A DNA stretch of 64,000 nucleotides from Gordonia humi (GTDB lineage Bacteria > Actinomycetota > Actinomycetes > Mycobacteriales > Mycobacteriaceae): NCBI RefSeq assembly GCF_014197435.1, contig NZ_JACIFP010000001.1:682001-746000 (forward strand). The letters are read 5' to 3'. The translations under genes and the position numbers were made by a program. Positions 8,149 through 17,340 of the stretch are shown here, one piece after another. The notes below the pieces were generated by a model that was not told the origin of the DNA, did no database searches, and saw only the letters and a program-made list of their open reading frames with translations. Numbering within the stretch: position 1 is the stretch's first letter; every line of letters starts with the position of its first letter.

Positions 8149-9138
8149 ATGACCACATCTCTGCCCATCGTCGACATGGCACTCCTCGACGGCGACGACG
8201 CCGATCGCGCCCTCTTCCGCGATCGACTCCTCGAGGCGACGCACAGCGTCGGCTTCTTCTACCTCGTCGGCCACGGCGTCTCGGAGGAGGCGATCGACGA
8301 CATGTTCGCGGTGAGCCGTGAGTTCTTCGCGCTGGACGACGACGCGAAGAAGTCCGTCGAGATGGTCAAGAGCCCCCACTTCCGCGGCTACACCCGATTC
8401 GGCGGCGAGTACACCGACGGGGGCATCGACTGGCGGGAACAGATCGACATCGCCGCCGAGTATTCGCCGCTCGACGGTGACGAGGACTACCTGATCCTGG
8501 ACGGCCCCAACCTGTGGCCGGACCGACTCCCCGGGCTGAAGACCGCGGTACGCGACTGGCAGGAACGCTGCGGCCGCATCGGACTGCGTCTCATGCGCGA
8601 ATGGGCCACGGCCCTGGGTGCTTCCCGCGACGCCTTCGACGAAGGGTTCGCCGACCGACCGTCGACCCTGATCAAACTGGTGAAGTACCCCGGCCGCGCC
8701 GCGTCCGACAAGCAGGGCGTCGGCGCGCACAAGGATCCCGGCGTGCTGACCCTCCTGATGGTGGAACCGGGCAAGGCCGGCCTGCAGGTCCTGCGCGACG
8801 AGGAGTGGGTCGACGCTCCACCGGTGCCGGGGGCGTTCGTCGTCAACATCGGCGAGCTGATGGAGTGGGCCACCGACGGCTACTTGAAGGCGACGATGCA
8901 CCGCGTCGTCTCCCCGCCCGCGGGCGACACCCGCCTGTCGATCCCCTTCTTCTTCAACCCGGCGCTGTCGTCGACGATGCCTCACCTCGAACTACCGGCA
9001 GCCCTGAAGGACGAGGCCCCCGGCGTCACTCAGGACCCGGCCAACCCGATCTCGGGCACCTTCGGCGAGAACATGCTCAAGGCACGCCTGCGCGCGCACC
9101 CCGATGTGGCCCGGATCCATCACCCGGAGATGGTCTGA
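8149..9138 (+). CDS. 2-oxoglutarate/Fe(II)-dependent oxygenase (isopenicillin N synthase-like)
   Basis: 329 residues. The N-terminal non-haem dioxygenase domain (SLPIVDMALL through GFFYLVGHGVSEE) is followed by the double-stranded beta-helix core. Iron ligands His194 and Asp196 (GVGAHKDPGVLTLL) and His251 (ATMHRVV), and the 2-oxoglutarate-binding Arg262-x-Ser264 (DTRLSIPFFF), are all present. Such proteins oxidise small molecules while decarboxylating 2-oxoglutarate. The substrate is unknown. The frame is open further upstream, but the ATG at 8149 matches the family N-terminus. A TetR gene follows 70 bp downstream on the same strand. Confidence 0.9.
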   Translation: MTTSLPIVDMALLDGDDADRALFRDRLLEATHSVGFFYLVGHGVSEEAIDDMFAVSREFFALDDDAKKSVEMVKSPHFRGYTRFGGEYTDGGIDWREQIDIAAEYSPLDGDEDYLILDGPNLWPDRLPGLKTAVRDWQERCGRIGLRLMREWATALGASRDAFDEGFADRPSTLIKLVKYPGRAASDKQGVGAHKDPGVLTLLMVEPGKAGLQVLRDEEWVDAPPVPGAFVVNIGELMEWATDGYLKATMHRVVSPPAGDTRLSIPFFFNPALSSTMPHLELPAALKDEAPGVTQDPANPISGTFGENMLKARLRAHPDVARIHHPEMV

Positions 9139-9185
9139 CCAGGCGATCGGCCGGGTGCACGCGACGGTGCATCGACAACAGGGAG

Positions 9186-9207
9186 AGAGTGAGTGTACAG
9201 TCACTCT
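9186..9207. promoter_or_regulatory. TetR operator site 1 (autoregulatory)
   Basis: A 22-bp near-perfect palindrome, AGAGTGAGTGT-ACAGTCACTCT, ends one base before the tetR start codon. Ten of eleven base pairs match. The same motif recurs before the oxidoreductase gene at 9841. Its position over the ribosome-binding region would let the bound repressor block its own gene. Confidence 0.7.
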
Positions 9208-9208
9208 C

Positions 9209-9763
9209 ATGTCAGAAGGGAAGCTGTCGACCGCCGAGCAGCGTCGTCCGATCGTCGCCGAAGCAGCGCTGACCCAGTTCGCGCGCGGCGGCTATCACGG
9301 AACGACGGTGGCCGACGTCGCCCGCGAGGCGGGGATCTCACCCGCATACGTCTTCAAACTGTTTCCGTCGAAGGAGTCACTCTTCGGTGTAGCGCTCGAG
9401 ACCTGTTTCGCGAAGGTGGTCGCGGCGGTGACGTCGGCCGCGGCCCGTGCGGACACCACGGACCCCGACGAGATCCTGGAAGCGATGGGCGACGCGTACG
9501 CGCTGCTCATCCGCGACCGCGAACTGCTGATGCTGCAGGTGCACGCGCAGGCCGTCGCCCACATACCCGACATCGGCGCCGCCCTGCGCACGGGAATCGC
9601 CGATGTCGTCGACACCGCGAAGAGACTGTCCGGCGCCGCCGACGACGCGGTTCAGCGCTTCATGGCCTACGGACAGCTGTGCCATCTGATCGTCACGACC
9701 GGCATGACCGACGTGGACGACCAGTGGGCTCGGCTGCTCACCGCAGGCATGTTCCACCCCTGA
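9209..9763 (+). CDS. TetR-family transcriptional regulator
   Basis: 184 residues. The N-terminal helix-turn-helix is clear: IVAEAALTQFARGGYHGTTV, then VAREAGISPAYVFKLFPSKE, with the usual K-L-F-x-x-K-E-x-L end. The C-terminal ligand domain is of the TetR_C type and its ligand is unknown. It lies between the 2-oxoglutarate oxygenase and a quinone-oxidoreductase-like gene. A GTGAGTG.ACA.TCACTC palindrome lies just before both its own gene and the downstream oxidoreductase, so it very likely represses itself and that gene. No Shine-Dalgarno sequence separates from the operator, so translation may be weak or leaderless. Confidence 0.92.
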   Translation: MSEGKLSTAEQRRPIVAEAALTQFARGGYHGTTVADVAREAGISPAYVFKLFPSKESLFGVALETCFAKVVAAVTSAAARADTTDPDEILEAMGDAYALLIRDRELLMLQVHAQAVAHIPDIGAALRTGIADVVDTAKRLSGAADDAVQRFMAYGQLCHLIVTTGMTDVDDQWARLLTAGMFHP

Positions 9764-9801
9764 TCACCCGCCACCGCTCGCAGTCATAGACACATCACCA
9801 A

Positions 9802-9823
9802 TAGTGAGTGAACAATCACTCTA
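9802..9823. promoter_or_regulatory. TetR operator site 2 (target gene)
   Basis: The motif GTGAGTGAACAATCACTCT, differing from the tetR upstream site at two central positions (GTGAGTGTACAGTCACTCT), lies 18 bp before the oxidoreductase start. The arms AGTGA/TCACT are conserved, supporting control by the adjacent TetR. Confidence 0.7.
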
Positions 9824-9840
9824 TATCGAGAGGAATCACC

Positions 9841-10875
9841 ATGACCACGACGACCGACACCGTCCTACGCATCGTTCTCCCCGGCCTCGTCGAACCGAAC
9901 GGCCTCGAACTCGACCGCGGCCGACCACCGACGCCCGGCTCCGATCAGGTACTGCTGCGCATGGAGGCGACGGGGGTGTCGTTCGCCGAGCAGCAGATGC
10001 GGCGCGGCAAGTACTTCGACCAGCCGCCGTTCCCGTTCGTGCCCGGTTACGACGTCGTGGGGACCGTCGTCGCCGTCGGCAGCGACGCCTCCCCCGATCT
10101 GATCGGTCGGCGGTTCGCCGCGGTGACCAAGACCGGCGGATGGGCGCAGGTCGTCGCCGTCGACGCGGCCGACCTGCTCGCGGTGCCCGCCGGAGTCTCG
10201 GCCGACGAGATCGAGACCGTCGTCGTCAACGGCATCACCGCGTGGCAGATGCTCGCCGAGGCTCGAGTTCCCGACGGCGGAACGATCGTGGTCTTCGGAG
10301 TCAGCGGCGGTGTCGGCGGCATGCTCGCCCAGCTGGCGGCACTGCGCGACATCACGGTGATCGGCACGGCGTCGGCGCGTCACCACGACGATCTGACGGC
10401 GCACGGAATCCGCGTCGTCGACTCCCGCGCCGGCGACGTCCACCGCGAACTCGCCGCACTGGCCCCGAACGGAGTCGACGCGGTCTTCGACCACATCGGC
10501 GGCGACGGCATCGTCGCCTCGTGGCGACTGCTCCGACGCGGCGGATCGCTGATCTCCTACGGCACGGCCGCCACCAAGGACGATCCCGGAAACGCCCGGC
10601 TCCCCGTACTGAAGCTCTTCGGACGCCTGTACCTCTGGAACATGGTCCCGAACGGCAGGCGCGCTCGCTTCTACAACTTCTGGAAGGGAAAGAAGCTGAA
10701 CGCCAAGCGTTTCCACTCTAAGCAGCGGGACGCAGCGGCGGCTGTGTTCAGCGCGCTCGCCGACGGCCGTCTCACCCCCGCGATCGCCGCACGGTTTCCC
10801 CTCGCCGAGGCCGGTCGCGCCCTGGCCCTCGCGGAGAGTCGCACGACGAGCGGCAAGATCGTCCTGACGCCGTGA
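9841..10875 (+). CDS. Quinone-oxidoreductase-like MDR protein
   Basis: 344 residues. It is a medium-chain dehydrogenase of the zinc-free quinone oxidoreductase branch. The GroES-like domain (residues 1-130) has PGYDVVGTVVAVGSD but lacks the catalytic zinc Cys/His pair. The Rossmann domain shows VFGVSGGVGGMLAQLAAL in place of the longer family AAGGVG motif. It would reduce quinones or enones with NADPH. The start at 9841 is favoured by GAGAGGA upstream; an in-frame ATG at 9808 would overlap the operator. It is likely induced when the neighbouring TetR releases. Confidence 0.88.
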   Translation: MTTTTDTVLRIVLPGLVEPNGLELDRGRPPTPGSDQVLLRMEATGVSFAEQQMRRGKYFDQPPFPFVPGYDVVGTVVAVGSDASPDLIGRRFAAVTKTGGWAQVVAVDAADLLAVPAGVSADEIETVVVNGITAWQMLAEARVPDGGTIVVFGVSGGVGGMLAQLAALRDITVIGTASARHHDDLTAHGIRVVDSRAGDVHRELAALAPNGVDAVFDHIGGDGIVASWRLLRRGGSLISYGTAATKDDPGNARLPVLKLFGRLYLWNMVPNGRRARFYNFWKGKKLNAKRFHSKQRDAAAAVFSALADGRLTPAIAARFPLAEAGRALALAESRTTSGKIVLTP

Positions 10876-10906
10876 CTCGTCTACGCCGACGGGCGCCGTC
10901 GAGGCG

Positions 10907-11791
10907 TCACTGCTCCCGGCTGAGCGCGAACTCCTCCGCGACCATGTCCCGCAGCCGCTCGGCGGGCTGCGGGAGCCGCACGTCCGTCCGCCAGGTCATC
11001 CCGATGTTCCGGACCGCGTTCGGGGCGTCCAACTCCACACCGACCGTGTCCGAGGCGCCGGCATACGATTCCGGCGCGATCGCGACGCCCAGCCCCACCG
11101 ACACCAGGCCCTCGATCGTCGCCGGATCCTGACTCTCGAACGCGAGAGTCGGCGACACTCCGGCCGCGTCGAACAGCGCGTCGACCTGCGATCGGAAGTG
11201 CAACTGCGACGGGGTGGTGATGAACGGCTCATGCGCGATCTCGGCCAGCCTCACGCGGGTCCGGTCGGCCAGTCGATGTCCGCGCGGAACGAGGAGGACC
11301 AGTCGGTCCGTGCGCAACGGCAGCCAGCCGGCACCGGGGTTCGGACGCGACGAGGTCAGGGCGAGATCGACCCGTTGCGCCAGAAGATCGGCGGTGATCT
11401 GATTGCTGCGCTCCTGGGTGAGCAGTACTCGCACTCCGGGCGCCACCTCGCGGAACCGTCGGAGGAGTCGTGGAACGACGGACGCGCCCATCGAGTCGAG
11501 GAACGCGAGCCGCACGATCCCGGTGTCCGGGTCGACGGCGTTCGCGATATCCGATTCGAGACGTCGGTACCGGACTTCGATGTCGGATGCGGCGTCGAGC
11601 ACGAGCGCGCCGAGCGGCGTCGTCGTGAGGCCCGATTGTCGGCGTTCGAAGATCTGCACACCGAGTTCGTCCTCGACCCGGCTCAGCGCGCGAGACAACG
11701 TCGACTGCGGAACACCGAGGACGTCGGCGGCCGCGGTCATGTGCTGCTGATCACCGAGAGCGAGGATCCAAGACAGATCGCGTATCCGCAT
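10907..11791 (-). CDS. LysR-family transcriptional regulator
   Basis: 294 residues from the ATG at 11791 (MRIRDLSWILALGDQQHMT). Another in-frame start at 11818 would add nine residues. The N-terminal winged helix (AADVLGVPQSTLSRALSRVE) and a LysR substrate domain (IVRLAFLDSMGASVVPRLL to LVSVGLGVAIAPES) are complete. It is divergent from an MFS transporter at 11909, with about 117 bp between them, the classic arrangement for a LysR gene and its target. The spacer contains GTCC-N7-GGAC (about 11829-11843), a LysR-style dyad. It probably controls the transporter; the co-inducer is unknown. Confidence 0.9.
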   Translation of the reverse strand: MRIRDLSWILALGDQQHMTAAADVLGVPQSTLSRALSRVEDELGVQIFERRQSGLTTTPLGALVLDAASDIEVRYRRLESDIANAVDPDTGIVRLAFLDSMGASVVPRLLRRFREVAPGVRVLLTQERSNQITADLLAQRVDLALTSSRPNPGAGWLPLRTDRLVLLVPRGHRLADRTRVRLAEIAHEPFITTPSQLHFRSQVDALFDAAGVSPTLAFESQDPATIEGLVSVGLGVAIAPESYAGASDTVGVELDAPNAVRNIGMTWRTDVRLPQPAERLRDMVAEEFALSREQ

Positions 11792-11908
11792 ACTGCAATC
11801 ATGCACGAAACGCATCAACAGGGAACAGTCCGTTCATTGGACGCATAATCGCCGAACACGAAGACTCGGACGGGTACCCGATACCGTTCCCCGAGGAGGC
11901 CGTCACCA

Positions 11909-13405
11909 GTGTCGACCATGCACGCCACCCGATCCGACACCGGCATCATCGCCTCCCCGCCGCCGTCGCGCGTGCGCATGCTGGTCCCGTCGTTGGTCTT
12001 CGCGTGCCTGGTCTCCGCTGTCGTCAGCAGCCTCGGTGCCCCGCTGCTACCGGCCATCGCCCGACTGCATCACGTCGACGGGTCGACGGCACAGTGGGCG
12101 CTGACCGCCACCCTCCTGACCGGCGCGATCGCCACCCCGACCATGGGCCGTCTCGGCGACGGCCCGCTGCGCCGCAAGGTGGTCCTGGTGACGCTGGCGC
12201 TCATCGTGTTCGGCTGTGCGCTCGCCGCGTTGCCGGTCGGTTTCGAACTCTTCCTAGCCGGGCGGGTGCTGCAGGGTCTCGGTCTCGGCCTGACACCGGT
12301 CGCGATCGCCGCCGCGCGCGACGCCCTGCCCGCCGACAAGTCCCGGTCGGCGGTCGCACTGCTGTCGATCACCACGGTGACCGGCGTGGGACTCGGCTAC
12401 CCGATCACCGGCCTCATCGCCCAGCTGGGCGGCGTGCACGCCGCGTACTGGTTCGGCACCGCGGTGGCCGCCGTCGCACTCGCGGTCGCGTTCTTCGTCG
12501 TCCCCGAAGCGAGCGTCCGCGAGTCCAAACCGCTCGACGTGGCGGGCGCGGTGCTGCTGGCCGTCGCGCTCTGCGCCCTGCTGCTCGGCATCAGCGAGGG
12601 TGAGACGTGGGGTTGGGGCTCGGCCGCCGTCCTCGGCCTTCTCGTCGTCGCGGTCGTCCTGATCGCCGGGTGGATCGTCTGGGAGCTCCGCGCGGACCAC
12701 CCGCTCGTCGATCTGCGCCTGGTGCGCCACCGGTCCGTGCTGACCGCCGATATCGCCGCCCTTCTGGCGGGCGTCGGCATGTACCTGCTGCTCTCCCTCG
12801 CCGTCCGCTACGTCCAGGCGCCGACCTCCACCGGCTACGGTCTCGGCGCCTCCGCCGTCGTCGCCGGTCTGGTCCTCGTTCCGTTCTCGGCAGGCAGCTT
12901 CGTCGCCACGCGGATCGCTCCGCACCTGGCCGAGCGCACATCCCATCGCGCGGTCCTGCCGATCGCCGCAGTGGTCCTGCTCGGCGGAATGCTGATGTTC
13001 AGCTTCGCCCGCGGCTCCATGTGGCAGATGCTCGTGGTGATGGGCATCGAGGGCATCGGTGTGGGACTGGTGTTCGCCGTGGTGCCCGGCATGCTGCTGC
13101 GGGCCGTCGCCGTGTCGGAGACGGCCAGCGCCATGGGGTTCAACCAGGTGCTCCGCTACATCGGCTACTCGATCGGCAGTGCGATGGCCGGGATGATCCT
13201 GCAGATCCACACCGCTCCCGGCGCGACCGATCCCGACGACGGCGGCTACACCGCGTCCGGCCTGCTCGCCTGCGGCATGTGGATCGTCACGCTCGTCGTC
13301 ACGCTGGTGCTCCCGGAACGACGTACCACGCGCGCCGCCGTCGTCACCGAGCGCGACGACGAGCTCATGGCGGAGGAGAGCCTGGCGGATGCGGAGGGGC
13401 GCTGA
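11909..13405 (+). CDS. MFS transporter, 14-helix drug efflux type
   Basis: 498 residues from a GTG, with GAGGAGG nine bases upstream. Many hydrophobic helices are visible, in the DHA2-like arrangement with a long central region (residues about 200-260). Motif A-like MGRLGDGPLRRKVVLV follows the second helix and GRVLQGLGLGLTPVAIAAAR is the motif C/antiporter region. A charged C-terminal tail ends it. It is a proton-coupled exporter of small molecules in the inner membrane. It is divergent from the LysR gene and overlaps the opposite-strand MFS gene by 41 bp at its 3' end. Confidence 0.88.
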   Translation: MSTMHATRSDTGIIASPPPSRVRMLVPSLVFACLVSAVVSSLGAPLLPAIARLHHVDGSTAQWALTATLLTGAIATPTMGRLGDGPLRRKVVLVTLALIVFGCALAALPVGFELFLAGRVLQGLGLGLTPVAIAAARDALPADKSRSAVALLSITTVTGVGLGYPITGLIAQLGGVHAAYWFGTAVAAVALAVAFFVVPEASVRESKPLDVAGAVLLAVALCALLLGISEGETWGWGSAAVLGLLVVAVVLIAGWIVWELRADHPLVDLRLVRHRSVLTADIAALLAGVGMYLLLSLAVRYVQAPTSTGYGLGASAVVAGLVLVPFSAGSFVATRIAPHLAERTSHRAVLPIAAVVLLGGMLMFSFARGSMWQMLVVMGIEGIGVGLVFAVVPGMLLRAVAVSETASAMGFNQVLRYIGYSIGSAMAGMILQIHTAPGATDPDDGGYTASGLLACGMWIVTLVVTLVLPERRTTRAAVVTERDDELMAEESLADAEGR

Positions 13406-14612
13406 CCTCGACCGGCTCGTCCCGATCGGCGCGCGGGGGTATCCACCGCCAGAACGCGAGCGCCGCCGCGACTCCGAATCCGCCGGTCACCACGATGCCC
13501 GCGCCGAGGGACGCCAGTCCGGTCACCAGGGACAGCACCACCGGCCCGGTGGCCGCGCCCACGTCGGAGAACTCGCGCCACAGCCCGAGGAACATCGGAC
13601 GTCCCACCGACGGCGACATGTCGGCGCCGAGGGTCATCACGATGCCCGACCCGATCCCGTTCGCGAACCCCATCAGCAGTGACACGCCGACCAGCGAGGC
13701 GAACCCGTGAGTCAGCGGCATGAGCACGAAGCTCAGCGCCATCAACGCCATGCACGGGATCGCGACGGCTTTGCGTCCGTACCGGTCCATCACCTTGCCC
13801 GCCGGACAGAAGGTGGCCGCGTCGATCGCACCCGCGACGCCGTAGATGATCGACACCGCCGAGCCGGACAGTCCGATGTGAGCGGCCCACAGCGGGATCA
13901 CCACTTGGCGGGACTGGCGGATCGCCGAGAGCAGCAGAATCGCGGTGCCGAGAGTGAGGAAGACGCGCCGGTGATCGCGCAGCATCCCGCGCGTGGTCGC
14001 CTCCGTCGAGGCCGCGCGGTCGGAGGCTCGACTGTCCAGATCCGGCACACCGTAGGCGATGACTCCGGCCCCGACCACCGCGACGAGCGCGACGGCATAG
14101 GCACTCGACATCCCGAAGAAGTGCATGACGGCCGCGGCGAGGAACGGGCCGAGGAAGACGCCGATGCGCGCCGATCCACCCAGTGTCGACAGCGCTCGGG
14201 CCCGCATGTGCACGGGCACCGCCTCGGTCAGGTACGACTGCCGGGCCAGGGAGAACACCGACGACGCCGATCCCATCAGGAACACGCCCACCGCGAGAGT
14301 CCACACCGAGATCGGCAGTATGCACAGGATCAGGCCCGACGCCGACACGACGGCGGCCACGACCATCGACAGCCGCTCCCCGATCCGTGTGGCCAGCATG
14401 CCGGAGGGGATGTTGGTCAGGATCGACGCGATGCCGATCAGCGCGCCGATGAAGGCGGCGACCGCGACCGATCCGCCCCGATCGATCGCGGTGAGTGTGA
14501 TGACCGGCAGCGTCGCCCCCTGCGAGATGCCGAAGAGCAGCGACGGGCCGAAGGCGGCGACCGCTATGTCGCGGAGGCGGAACTCACCGGTCTGCGACGG
14601 CGGTCGCGACAT
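13365..14612 (-). CDS. MFS transporter, 12-helix type
   Basis: About 415 residues from the ATG at 14612; a GTG at 14624 is an alternative. The hydrophobic helices begin at FGPSLLFGISQGATLPVITL. Motif A-like ATRIGERLSMVVAA and the second-half copy KVMDRYGRKAVAIPCM are visible. It is a major-facilitator carrier of the sugar or drug efflux kind with a proline-rich tail (HPPGSPPP). Its 3' end overlaps the converging MFS gene and its 5' end is divergent from a third MFS gene, so three transporters lie side by side. The substrate is unknown. Confidence 0.85.
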   Translation of the reverse strand: MSRPPSQTGEFRLRDIAVAAFGPSLLFGISQGATLPVITLTAIDRGGSVAVAAFIGALIGIASILTNIPSGMLATRIGERLSMVVAAVVSASGLILCILPISVWTLAVGVFLMGSASSVFSLARQSYLTEAVPVHMRARALSTLGGSARIGVFLGPFLAAAVMHFFGMSSAYAVALVAVVGAGVIAYGVPDLDSRASDRAASTEATTRGMLRDHRRVFLTLGTAILLLSAIRQSRQVVIPLWAAHIGLSGSAVSIIYGVAGAIDAATFCPAGKVMDRYGRKAVAIPCMALMALSFVLMPLTHGFASLVGVSLLMGFANGIGSGIVMTLGADMSPSVGRPMFLGLWREFSDVGAATGPVVLSLVTGLASLGAGIVVTGGFGVAAALAFWRWIPPRADRDEPVEVSAPPHPPGSPPP

Positions 14613-14678
14613 GCGACGCCCCACACGGAGACGGGCGATCTTGAACTACCGGGCATCGACCACCAGAATACTTGTGAA

Positions 14679-16157
14679 ATGACAACTGTTGAACCACAAC
14701 AGTCGGCGGTTCCCGCTCGCTACCGGCATCCCCGGCTGATTCTGATCATCTGCTGCACGAGCCTGCTGCTCGTGTCGATGGACGCCGTCGCGATCAACGT
14801 CGCCCTACCGTCCATCAGCCGCGACCTGCATGCGGGCGTCGCCGAGCTCCAGTGGTCGGTGGACGCCTACACCCTGGTGCTCGCCAGCCTGCTGATGCTG
14901 TCGGGATCCACCTCCGACCGGATCGGGCGACGGCGCACCTTCCAGATCGGCGTCGGGATCTTCACGCTCGGTTCTCTGCTGTGCAGTCTCGCACCCAGCG
15001 TCGGATGGCTGATCGCTTTCCGCATGGTGCAGGCGGTCGGCGGGTCGATGATGAACCCGGTCGCCATGTCGATCATCACCGCGACGTTCCCCGACCGCGC
15101 CGAGCGGGCGAAGGCCGTCGGCATCTGGTCGGCGGTCATCGGGATCTCGATGGGCATCGGGCCGATCGTCGGAGGTGCGCTCACCGAGACGGTCGGCTGG
15201 CGCGGCATCTTCTGGATCAATGTGCCGATCGGCATCGCGGCGATCGTGTTGACCGCGGTGTTCATCCCGGAGTCCCGGTCGTCGCACCGTCGGCGGTTCG
15301 ACCCGGTCGGCCAGCTCCTGATGATCGTGATGCTCGCGTCCCTGGTCGCCGGACTCATCGAGGCTCCTCGCCGCGGCTGGACCGAGCCCGAGTCCATCGT
15401 GCTGTTCACGACGGCCGCGATCTCGCTCGCCGTCTTCGTCGCCTACGAACGACGTCGTCGCGAGCCGCTGATCGACATCCGTTTCTTCCGCAGTCTGCCG
15501 TTCTCGTCGTCGGTCGTCACGGCGGTGTGCACGTTCACCGCGAACGGCGCGTTCCTGTTCATCATCACCCTCTACCTGCAGGAGGTGCGGCAACTGTCAC
15601 CGCTCGAGGCCGGTGTGCACACGCTGCCGTTCGCGGTGGCACAGCTGATCTGCGCCCCGCTCTCGGGCAGACTCGTCGCCTCGCGAGGCACCCGCCCGCC
15701 GGTCGTCATCGCCGCGGTCGCCCTGGCGGCGGCCTCCGGCGCACTCACTCTCCTCACGTCGTCGACGCCGATGCCGTACCTTCTCGTCGTGTTCTTCGTG
15801 TTCGGGGTGGCGATGGGACTGCTCAACGCGCCGATCACGACCACGGCCGTGTCGGGGATGCCGGCGTCGCAGACCGGGGCCGCCGCGGCCATCGCCTCGA
15901 CCAGCAGACAGGTCGGCACATCGCTCGGCATCGCGCTCGCGGGCGCACTGACCGGGATCGGCGCCAGCACATCGTTGTCGTCGACGTTCGCCGAGGCGAC
16001 CGCTCCCCTCTGGTGGACCGTCGTCGGACTCTCTGCGGTGATCCTGTTCCTGGGCGTCCTCGCGACCGGTCGGATCGGGCGACGCAGCACCGATGCGATC
16101 GCCTTCCTGTTCGGCGAGTCGCCGACCGGTTCGGCGGACGAGGAGGGTGTGCGATGA
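14679..16157 (+). CDS. MFS drug efflux transporter (DHA2 / EmrB-QacA type)
   Basis: 492 residues. Fourteen hydrophobic helices are expected. The first helix carries SMDAVAINVALPSISRDL, the D1-type motif of this subfamily. WSVDAYTLVLASLLMLSGST and SDRIGRRRTFQIGVGIF (motif A) follow, with motif C in WSAVIGISMGIGPIVGG and WINVPIGI typical of QacA/EmrB proteins. The ATG at 14679 is favoured because the upstream open frame lies opposite the divergent MFS gene. Its stop overlaps the MarR start (ATGA), making an efflux pump-regulator operon. Confidence 0.9.
   Translation: MTTVEPQQSAVPARYRHPRLILIICCTSLLLVSMDAVAINVALPSISRDLHAGVAELQWSVDAYTLVLASLLMLSGSTSDRIGRRRTFQIGVGIFTLGSLLCSLAPSVGWLIAFRMVQAVGGSMMNPVAMSIITATFPDRAERAKAVGIWSAVIGISMGIGPIVGGALTETVGWRGIFWINVPIGIAAIVLTAVFIPESRSSHRRRFDPVGQLLMIVMLASLVAGLIEAPRRGWTEPESIVLFTTAAISLAVFVAYERRRREPLIDIRFFRSLPFSSSVVTAVCTFTANGAFLFIITLYLQEVRQLSPLEAGVHTLPFAVAQLICAPLSGRLVASRGTRPPVVIAAVALAAASGALTLLTSSTPMPYLLVVFFVFGVAMGLLNAPITTTAVSGMPASQTGAAAAIASTSRQVGTSLGIALAGALTGIGASTSLSSTFAEATAPLWWTVVGLSAVILFLGVLATGRIGRRSTDAIAFLFGESPTGSADEEGVR
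14685..14703. promoter_or_regulatory. Inverted repeat at the efflux gene start (possible MarR site)
   Basis: ACTGTTG-N5-CAACAGT has perfect 7-bp arms and lies immediately after the start codon of the DHA2 pump gene, in the gap region shared with the divergent MFS gene. MarR proteins bind such dyads, and a MarR gene is in this operon. The assignment is inference. Confidence 0.35.
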
Positions 16158-16573
16158 CCGACGAATCCCTCGATCCCAACCGCGTGTGGGAGCGCCTCGT
16201 CCATATCGTGATGGACAGCCGCGGGAACTGGCAACGTCGCGTCGTGGACGCGTTCGGGATGAGCTTCACTCGTGTTCGCGTGCTTCGCCGTCTGGCGACC
16301 GCCGGGGAGCTGACGATGTCCGAACTGGCGCACGACCTGGAGATCGACGGTCCGGCGACCACCGTCGTCGTCAACGCACTCGAAGATCAGGGACTGGTTG
16401 CGCGCCGCGCGCACGAGACCAACGGGCGGGTGAAGCTCGTGAGCCTGACCGACTCCGGGCGCGATCTGCTCGCGCGTGCACGACGGATCGAGCTGCCCGC
16501 GCCCGACGACTTCCGCGATCTCGACCAGGCCGATCTCGCGGCGTTGATGCGAGTCCTGGATCGCCTGGGCTGA
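16154..16573 (+). CDS. MarR-family transcriptional regulator
   Basis: 139 residues. The winged helix is visible: VRVLRRLATAGELTMSEL, then AHDLEIDGPATTVVVNALED and a wing with RRAHETNGRVKLVSLTDSGR, the last part being the MarR T..G signature. Its ATG overlaps the TGA of the DHA2 transporter by four bases, so the two are translated together. It probably represses the pump operon until a toxic compound binds. Confidence 0.9.
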   Translation: MTDESLDPNRVWERLVHIVMDSRGNWQRRVVDAFGMSFTRVRVLRRLATAGELTMSELAHDLEIDGPATTVVVNALEDQGLVARRAHETNGRVKLVSLTDSGRDLLARARRIELPAPDDFRDLDQADLAALMRVLDRLG

Positions 16574-16732
16574 CAGGCTCCGCGCCGCGTCGCACGTGCC
16601 ACGGTTCTCCCCGATCGTCGATGGACCACCGTCTGATGTACCCCGTGTCCACCTTCCGATGTACTCCTGACCTGCAATGATGGACCTCGCGATCGATGTG
16701 CGGCCCCCTACCTGCGCCATATCGTCAACGAC

Positions 16733-17254
16733 ATGAACATCACTCATGCAGCCCGTGCCCTGGTCCTCGGGGCCGTCGCCGTCGCGGCGACGGTCGCGCT
16801 CACCGCGTGCGGCGATCCGTCGACGCCGAACCACGTCGAGTCCAAGTCCTCGGCCACCGGCACAGCGGCCAAGGCCGACCACATCGCACCGTCGTGGCTC
16901 CCCGACGAAGCCCACGAAATCGAGGTCACGCGCCGGACCACCGGCAACGAGCGGATCCTCGTCGCCTCCTACGACGGTCGTCTCGACTCGCGATCCTGCT
17001 TCCCGATCGCTCGTCCCGGCGACCCGAGCATCGACGAGCTCACTCGCGCGTACTCGTCGGATCCCATGACCCACGGCGTGCAGCCGCGCTTGCTGACCAG
17101 TCGTCCGTCGCTGACCGCCGCCTGGTGGCCGACCGGACAGGAGACGAAGGCGACACTCCTGTGCGACCGCTGGTGGGTCGGCGTCGACGGCGGCAGGATC
17201 TACGCGTTCTCGCCGGAGCTGACGAGCATCGCCGCCGATCCGCGCGCGAACTGA
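16733..17254 (+). CDS. Predicted lipoprotein, unknown function
   Basis: 173 residues. Residues 1-26 form a lipoprotein signal peptide with a hydrophobic stretch and the lipobox VALTAC, giving Cys26 as the lipidated residue. The mature part starts with a Ser/Thr/Ala-rich linker and then a small domain with two cysteines (RLDSRSCFPI and TKATLLCDRW) that could form a disulfide. It would be exported and anchored on the outer face of the membrane. I do not recognise the domain. It stands alone between the MarR gene and the hydrolase. Confidence 0.75.
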   Translation: MNITHAARALVLGAVAVAATVALTACGDPSTPNHVESKSSATGTAAKADHIAPSWLPDEAHEIEVTRRTTGNERILVASYDGRLDSRSCFPIARPGDPSIDELTRAYSSDPMTHGVQPRLLTSRPSLTAAWWPTGQETKATLLCDRWWVGVDGGRIYAFSPELTSIAADPRAN

Positions 17255-17340
17255 ACCAGTGGCGACACTGGCGTTCATCGACGTCGGCGAGGCGAGACGT
17301 GCCCACTCCGCAAAACCTGACTCGAGAGTAGGTTCAGGGT

